From: Psychromonas ossibalaenae ATCC BAA-1528
Lineage (GTDB): Bacteria > Pseudomonadota > Gammaproteobacteria > Enterobacterales > Psychromonadaceae
Reading direction: 5' to 3'
Assembly: GCF_000381745.1 (NCBI RefSeq)
Contig: NZ_KB906987.1
Span: 1-64,000 of the forward strand
Length of the DNA: 64,000 bases
The notes under the pieces were generated by a model. That model did no database searches. It was not told the origin of the DNA and worked only from the letters and a program-made list of their open reading frames with translations. The translations under genes and the position numbers were made by a program. Shown in pieces: positions 59,463 through 64,000 of this stretch. The first letter of the stretch is position 1, and the number at the start of each line of letters is the position of its first letter.

Positions 59463-61928
59463 TTAGCTTATCTCTTTCGGCCCGCCGAAGGCAGTTACCG
59501 CAGGTGCTTTACCGACAAATTTTTCATACTGAACCTGACAGGTATTTGCACTGGTTGCCTGTGACAGCTCAGAAGTTGCCAGATCTATGGTTAGTGTGTT
59601 CGGATCGCCATAGGTATCTAATGAACCTATTTTTTCGTCAACCGGGCCGTACCATGCACCTTCTTCGATACGGGCTACACCCGACGGGAAGTTATCTGAT
59701 ACGACAGCACCGGCTAATAACTGCCCGCGCTGGTTAAATACACGCACTATATCACCGTCTTTAATACCGCGAGATTTAGCGTCCTGCGGATTAAGGTAAA
59801 TCGGCTCACGGCCTTTAACGGCATAAGTAGCACGGAACTGCTCTGAATCACACATTTGTGAGTGCAGGCGTTTGTTCGGGTGGCAAGACTGTAACCAGAT
59901 CGGGTGTTTATCCGAGCCAGGACCACCGTGTGAGCGTTCTGCTTTTTCAAACCACATAGGGTGACCCTGACACTCTGTGTATCCGTAACGGTCTATTTTA
60001 CGACTGAATATTTCGATAAAGCCGGACGGAGTGCCTAATGAATTGATTTCCGGATCTTCGCGGAAAGCCGCCTGGCGTGTCCAGTCTTTACCTGTACCGA
60101 AATCAACAAAACCCTCTTTCCAGAATGTCTCAAAATCAGGCATCGAGAAGCTGGCTTTATTGGCTTCAACACAGCCGTTATAAAGTTCTTTTACCCACTG
60201 CATCTCATTTTTACCCTGGGTGTAGTCTTTTTCCTGGCCGAGTTTGCGTGCCAGCAGGGTAAATATTTCAAAGTCAGTTTTTGACTGGAATAAAGGATCC
60301 ACCAGTTTGTGCATCGCAATAATGCCGCGCCCGCTGTATGAGCCGTACAGATCTAAATCATTACGTTCCCACTGTGTACAGGCCGGCAGCACGATATCAG
60401 AAAAACGGCAGGTTGCCGTCCAGGTGAAATCAACCGTCACAACCGTTTCCAGTTTATGGAACGCTTTTTTCATGTTATTACGGCCTTGATGGTGGTGCCA
60501 CGGGTTACAACCCGAGAAAACCATCATCTTAAGATCCGGTAGAGTAATTTCTGCACCGTTTGCCTGAATCTTTTTGCCCGGCTGTAAAATCGCATCAACC
60601 CAGCGTGCTACGGGAATCGTGCTGCTGTAACCCTTGAAATCTTGATTTTTATGAATGCGGTTATCAGGTTTAGCTGGATTGCGCGGGAATGCTCCCGGAC
60701 CGGCTGCCCCTGTTGAAGAAACACCTACCGAGCTGTAATGATGCGCGTAACTGATACCACCGCCGGGTAAACCTATCTGCCCTAACATAGTGGCAAGTAC
60801 GGCAGCCATCCAGTACGGCTGCTCACCATGCTGCTGACGCTGAATACTCCAGCCGACCATAATCTGGGTACGCTCCTTGACCAGCATGCGTGCAAATTCA
60901 CGAATATTATCGGCTTTTATACCGCAGATCTGCTCAGCCCATTGCGGCGTTTTTTCAACTTTATCTTTTGATTCGCCCAACAGGTAGGGAACAAAGTCTT
61001 CAAAACCTAATGCATATGTATCAATGAACTTTTTATCGTATAAGTTTTCTTTATAAAGTGTATGTGCAATTGCCAGCATAAACGGCACATCGGTCTGTGG
61101 ATTGATATACTGCTGCTCTGAATTTAAGTAGTTCTGCGTTTTGCTTTTTACCGGATCCACACTGATTACACGGATCTCTTTTCTGGCTATTTTTTCTTTC
61201 AACTGTTCAAGATACTCAAAAGACTCGTGGGTTTCACAGTTCCAGCCGACCTGTAAATTTTTAACCAGATCATTGCCCCAAAGCACAATTGTTTTACTGT
61301 TTTTAAGGATCAGCGGCCAGGAAGTACCCTGCGCATAGACTTCGGTGGTGCCCAGTACATAGGGCATAATCGTCTGACCCGCGCCTGTTGAATAGTCGCC
61401 GACCTTATTGACGGTATAACCGTGCATAGCGATTGCGTGTGCCATATGGTTACCACACGAATGCAGCTGACCTGTTGAGCGCCAGCCGGTACTTCCTGCG
61501 TGAATGGCCCAGGGACCATACTGAGTCTGCATGCGCTCTAATTCATTATGAAAAAGGGTTATTGCTTCATCCCAGGTCACACGGATAAAACGGTTGTCAC
61601 CACGTTTGCTGGTATCACTTTTTTCACGGTTCAGATACCAGTCGTAACGTACCATAGGGTAACGAATGCGTGACGGGCTGTAGATAATACCTTTAATGCC
61701 TTTAAGCATATCGGTCGGATATTTATCTGCTTCAAATGCTTTTATTTCCTGCACTTTACCGGCGTAAACGCGGGCACGGAAAGCGCCCCAGTGCGAACCG
61801 CTAATCTTCCATTGACCAGCTGTATCGCCTGTCGCCGCATGCGCTGCTTGAATTAAACCCGGGCCGACTAAAGCTGCGGTACTAGTGGCCAGCAAACCTT
61901 TTAAAAAACTACGTCTTGAAATTGACAT
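59463..61928 (-). CDS. torA: Trimethylamine N-oxide reductase catalytic subunit TorA
   Basis: An 821-residue periplasmic molybdoenzyme of the DMSO reductase family. The twin-arginine signal SRRSFLKG lies at residues 4-11. Family blocks include [60 protein letters not shown] (Ser ligand of Mo), [32 protein letters not shown] and the C-terminal [24 protein letters not shown]. It reduces TMAO to trimethylamine with electrons from TorC. It follows torC by 13 bases. Length is slightly below the E. coli protein (848). Confidence 0.97.
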   Translation of the reverse strand: MSISRRSFLKGLLATSTAALVGPGLIQAAHAATGDTAGQWKISGSHWGAFRARVYAGKVQEIKAFEADKYPTDMLKGIKGIIYSPSRIRYPMVRYDWYLNREKSDTSKRGDNRFIRVTWDEAITLFHNELERMQTQYGPWAIHAGSTGWRSTGQLHSCGNHMAHAIAMHGYTVNKVGDYSTGAGQTIMPYVLGTTEVYAQGTSWPLILKNSKTIVLWGNDLVKNLQVGWNCETHESFEYLEQLKEKIARKEIRVISVDPVKSKTQNYLNSEQQYINPQTDVPFMLAIAHTLYKENLYDKKFIDTYALGFEDFVPYLLGESKDKVEKTPQWAEQICGIKADNIREFARMLVKERTQIMVGWSIQRQQHGEQPYWMAAVLATMLGQIGLPGGGISYAHHYSSVGVSSTGAAGPGAFPRNPAKPDNRIHKNQDFKGYSSTIPVARWVDAILQPGKKIQANGAEITLPDLKMMVFSGCNPWHHHQGRNNMKKAFHKLETVVTVDFTWTATCRFSDIVLPACTQWERNDLDLYGSYSGRGIIAMHKLVDPLFQSKTDFEIFTLLARKLGQEKDYTQGKNEMQWVKELYNGCVEANKASFSMPDFETFWKEGFVDFGTGKDWTRQAAFREDPEINSLGTPSGFIEIFSRKIDRYGYTECQGHPMWFEKAERSHGGPGSDKHPIWLQSCHPNKRLHSQMCDSEQFRATYAVKGREPIYLNPQDAKSRGIKDGDIVRVFNQRGQLLAGAVVSDNFPSGVARIEEGAWYGPVDEKIGSLDTYGDPNTLTIDLATSELSQATSANTCQVQYEKFVGKAPAVTAFGGPKEIS

Positions 61929-61941
61929 TGTGACCTCCTAG

Positions 61942-63123
61942 TTAATGCGCTTCGTCTGAAAAATCAGATGAATGTTTTTGTAGATATTTAAGCACTAACG
62001 CCTGTGTATCCCCGTCTAAATTCACGAAAGATAACATACCGTTAAACATGCCCGGCCACGTATTGGTGTCAAAATGATTTTCTGCCGGCTGAGTGTGACA
62101 AACACTGCAGCTGCTGTCGTAGGTTGTTTTAGCAAAGGTCCATAAAGTATCGCGGGACTCTGTTAAGGAGCTGTTGCGCATCCATAGTTTTACTTCAACT
62201 TTCTGCCATGGTAGACCGGTTAAGTCGTCGACTTTAGATTCGCCTTTGCTCATGTAGTCATCGCTCTGTGCAACTTCTTTAGTTAAGAAACCGTCATTAA
62301 CATTCATTGCAAAGTCTTCAAACATTACCCGTCCGAAACCCTTGGTTTTACGCCATGCATCAATTTCAACCTGAACAGCATCGCCTTCAACTGCCAGTAT
62401 GGTTACTTTAGTTGCCGCATTTAACTGTCCGGCTTCAGTTGTTAAGGTGTTATCGGTAAATAACGGCAGCTGACGAACACTGTAATAACTTTGACCTTTG
62501 TTGTAACCCGATGTAGCCATCTCTTCAAGTTTTGCCAGTGTACCTTCACCTGACCCCATATTTTCAGGCAGTTCGTGGGCAATCCCTTTATGACAGTCAA
62601 TACAGCTCTGATCGCGCTCGGCCGCCATTTTCATTTGTACCTGTGCACGCTCAGACATGATAGAAAAATCCATACTGTTGTAGTTATGACAGTTTTTACA
62701 TTCTAAGGAATTATTGGCAGTGAAGCGATCCCATTCATGCTGGGCTAATTCACCGCGTTTAGCTAAGAACTTTTCGCGAGTATCGATATTGCCGAAAACA
62801 GCGCTCCAAACCTCTTTAGATGCCTGCATTTTACGGGCAATTTTGTCTGTCCAGTTATGCGGTACATGGCAGTCCGGGCACGTTGCACGTACGCCTGATC
62901 GGTTCTGCCAATGCACTGTCTCCTGCAGCTCAACATAAACATTATCAGACATCTCATGACAGCTGATGCAGAACTCTTCGGTATTAGTCGCTTCTAGTAC
63001 GGTATTAAAACCACCCCAGAAAATAACACCCGCTAAGAACCCCCCCATAGTGAGCAGCCCAAAACTTAAATGTACACTTGGTTTACTGACAATCCGCCAG
63101 AAACATTTAATTAATTTGATCAT
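61942..63123 (-). CDS. torC: Pentaheme c-type cytochrome TorC
   Basis: A 393-residue NapC/NirT-type cytochrome with one N-terminal membrane anchor (about 15-38) and four CxxCH heme sites in the first domain (CISCH, CPDCH, CKNCH, CIDCH). A C-terminal domain holds the fifth (CSVCH). That two-part layout is TorC. It takes electrons from the quinone pool and passes them to periplasmic TorA. It sits between torE and torA. Confidence 0.96.
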   Translation of the reverse strand: MIKLIKCFWRIVSKPSVHLSFGLLTMGGFLAGVIFWGGFNTVLEATNTEEFCISCHEMSDNVYVELQETVHWQNRSGVRATCPDCHVPHNWTDKIARKMQASKEVWSAVFGNIDTREKFLAKRGELAQHEWDRFTANNSLECKNCHNYNSMDFSIMSERAQVQMKMAAERDQSCIDCHKGIAHELPENMGSGEGTLAKLEEMATSGYNKGQSYYSVRQLPLFTDNTLTTEAGQLNAATKVTILAVEGDAVQVEIDAWRKTKGFGRVMFEDFAMNVNDGFLTKEVAQSDDYMSKGESKVDDLTGLPWQKVEVKLWMRNSSLTESRDTLWTFAKTTYDSSCSVCHTQPAENHFDTNTWPGMFNGMLSFVNLDGDTQALVLKYLQKHSSDFSDEAH

Positions 63124-63178
63124 AACTAGTCCTTTGTTATAAAAGGTAAAGGAAAATAGTAACTACAGAACTGTGAGG

Positions 63179-63352
63179 TTAACCATGGCCGGGAGGACCG
63201 ATCATAAACATCTGTAAAAACCAGACGCTAAAACCATAACCGCCGACCAGCATGACGCTTAAAATTGGGAATAAGCAGACGGTGATAAATAAAAATGTTT
63301 TCCATTCGCCCGCACGTGTTGTTTGTTCTGATTCAGTTTTTATCTCTGACAT
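63179..63352 (-). CDS. torE: TorE, small membrane protein of the TMAO reductase system
   Basis: A 57-residue ORF (MSEIKTESEQTTRAGEWK... ending MFMIGPPGHG) with a single membrane helix, FLFITVCLFPILSVMLVGGYGF. This is the TorE/NapE family: a short polar N-terminus, a TFLFITVCLFPILSV-type helix, and a C-terminal GFxVW..Q.....GPPG. It is the first gene of torECAD, 55 bases before torC. Its exact role is not established. It may assist TorC/TorA assembly. Confidence 0.9.
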   Translation of the reverse strand: MSEIKTESEQTTRAGEWKTFLFITVCLFPILSVMLVGGYGFSVWFLQMFMIGPPGHG

Positions 63353-63690
63353 AATAATTCCATTTTTTGTAAATTTAGGTAATTTTATCCAGCTATTTAG
63401 TTGTACTGTTCAGGATGTAACTTAATTATGAAGTTCTTGTGAAGAATTGTAGTTTCGAAACACGGGGTGTTCAATTACCATACGATAATTCACAATAATT
63501 TAATGAAAACTATTTGTTTGTGATGTTGCGGCTTGTGATAGAGTAAAACTTGCTTGTTACAGGTCTTTTTCAGTGAAAAGAGAATGGTATTTACTTGAAT
63601 GTTGAGCAAGTGATCTTTTTACATTTTGAATGATAACGGGTATAGGTATCTCTCGTTGAAATTCCACTGAGCAGATAAGTAATCAGCCGC
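63353..63690. promoter_or_regulatory. torECAD upstream region
   Basis: No gene is seen. Two decamers loosely resemble the tor box CTGTTCATAT: CTGTTCAGGA (63406-63415) and GTGTTCAATT (63467-63476), seven of ten each, on the plus strand. A solo MITE end lies at 63620-63644. Confidence 0.35.
63620..63644. repeat. Solo end of the MITE-like element
   Basis: This 25-base segment ends TGAATGATAACGGGTATA and matches the right end at 51226-51250 with few differences. No partner end is present within the window, so it is a solo or decayed copy. Confidence 0.7.
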
Positions 63691-64000
63691 TTATTCTTGT
63701 AAATTTTCCTGCAGGTAGTCAACAAGTAGACGTATCTTGGGGGATAGATAGCGGTTTTGCGGATAAACCGCCCAGATTCCTTCCGGTGCTTCGCGCATAT
63801 TATCCAGTAGAGTGACTAATTTTCCTGAGTCTAAGTGCCGCTGCAGATAATAATCAGGCAGCTGAATGATGCCTAAATGTTTCAGTGCCGCATCAACCAG
63901 ACCGATACCGCTGTTACAGCGGATATTACCTTTTACGCGGATATTTTTTTCTCTGCCTTGTTCGTTAAAGCGCCAGTAATCGCGCGTACCCAGCAGACAG
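63691..64000 (-). CDS. LysR-family regulator, partial (C-terminal part only)
   Basis: The reverse frame open from the window edge to a TAA at 63691 encodes the last 102 residues of a LysR effector domain: LLGTRDYWRFNEQGRE, a GNIRCNSGIGLVDAALKHLGIIQLPDYYL stretch (the second Rossmann-like lobe), and the ending EGIWAVYPQNRYLSPKIRLLVDYLQENL, typical of the CrgA/AaeR-like group. The DNA-binding domain is outside the window, so target and ligand cannot be suggested. Confidence 0.88.
   Translation of the reverse strand, partial: CLLGTRDYWRFNEQGREKNIRVKGNIRCNSGIGLVDAALKHLGIIQLPDYYLQRHLDSGKLVTLLDNMREAPEGIWAVYPQNRYLSPKIRLLVDYLQENLQE

Noticed and set aside
63406-63476. TorR boxes upstream of torECAD
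   Set aside because: The two decamers match the E. coli tor box at only seven of ten positions and are not regularly spaced. Kept only as a remark in the regional feature.
1-64000. CRISPR arrays, tRNA/rRNA genes, prophage, transposase genes
   Set aside because: No direct-repeat-spacer pattern, no RNA-gene signature and no integrase or transposase ORF was seen. The only mobile-type DNA is the MITE-like element and its solo end.

Overview
The window looks like a chromosomal segment of a marine, facultatively anaerobic gammaproteobacterium of the Psychromonas/Shewanella/Vibrio kind. The pointers are a torECAD trimethylamine N-oxide respiration operon, enterobacterial-type melR-melA-melB, scsB/scsD-like thiol-redox genes, zinc-uptake genes behind a Zur-type palindrome, and moderate to low GC with many TTG/GTG starts. 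I see no rRNA, tRNA, CRISPR array, prophage or transposase gene. The genus is an inference from gene content.

Layout. 1-2520: the start of a surface lipoprotein built from tandem 278-residue cadherin/Ig-like units, cut by the window edge. 2.9-11.8 kb: elaA, then an alpha-galactoside block: melR divergent from melA-melB, a lipoprotein with a six-hairpin-glycosidase-like domain, and a LamB-type porin. 12.2-13.4 kb: an HD-GYP protein. 13.4-18.6 kb (minus strand): a porin, a secreted endonuclease/exonuclease/phosphatase-family enzyme, a large secreted metallophosphoesterase and a small membrane-protein ORF. 19.0-30.4 kb (plus strand): a catabolic operon for an alpha-mannoside, probably mannosylglycerate-like. 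It holds an outer-membrane porin, PTS IIB and IIC, a GH38 alpha-mannosidase, a HPr-EI-IIA fusion, an MFS sugar transporter and mannose-6-phosphate isomerase. 30.5-35.8 kb: an ABC exporter, the Zur-controlled zinc importer and a MarR regulator. 36.3-41.5 kb: a LolA/LolCDE-like ABC system with its own beta-barrel protein. 41.5-51 kb: a Cys-rich hypothetical, a RelA/SpoT-type alarmone synthetase, c-di-GMP enzymes, a HAD phosphatase, an exported family II pyrophosphatase and a K+ channel fused to a cupin. 50.9-51.25 kb: a 328-bp MITE-like element. 51.3-58.7 kb: thiol-redox genes, a FUSC protein, a PACE efflux gene with divergent LysR, and a TPR/Sel1-type protein. 58.8-63.4 kb: torECAD on the minus strand. 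63.7 kb to the end: the C-terminus of a LysR regulator.

The most unusual signal is in 17.9-21.3 kb. Three homologous small membrane-protein ORFs (17947-18630 minus, 19019-19489 plus, 20814-21326 plus) share a QWSxxWS motif. Each lies behind a CRP-site promoter with a leader of about 25 nt and runs in frame through one or two intrinsic terminators before the first enzyme, porin or PTS gene. Two copies share 55 consecutive identical nucleotides containing an 11-bp hairpin, while their C-terminal halves differ mostly by synonymous or conservative changes. I infer a family of translated leader ORFs acting as CRP-activated attenuation modules for sugar and phosphoester scavenging operons. No dedicated regulator lies near those operons. 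I know of no described family with this architecture, but I could not run a database search.
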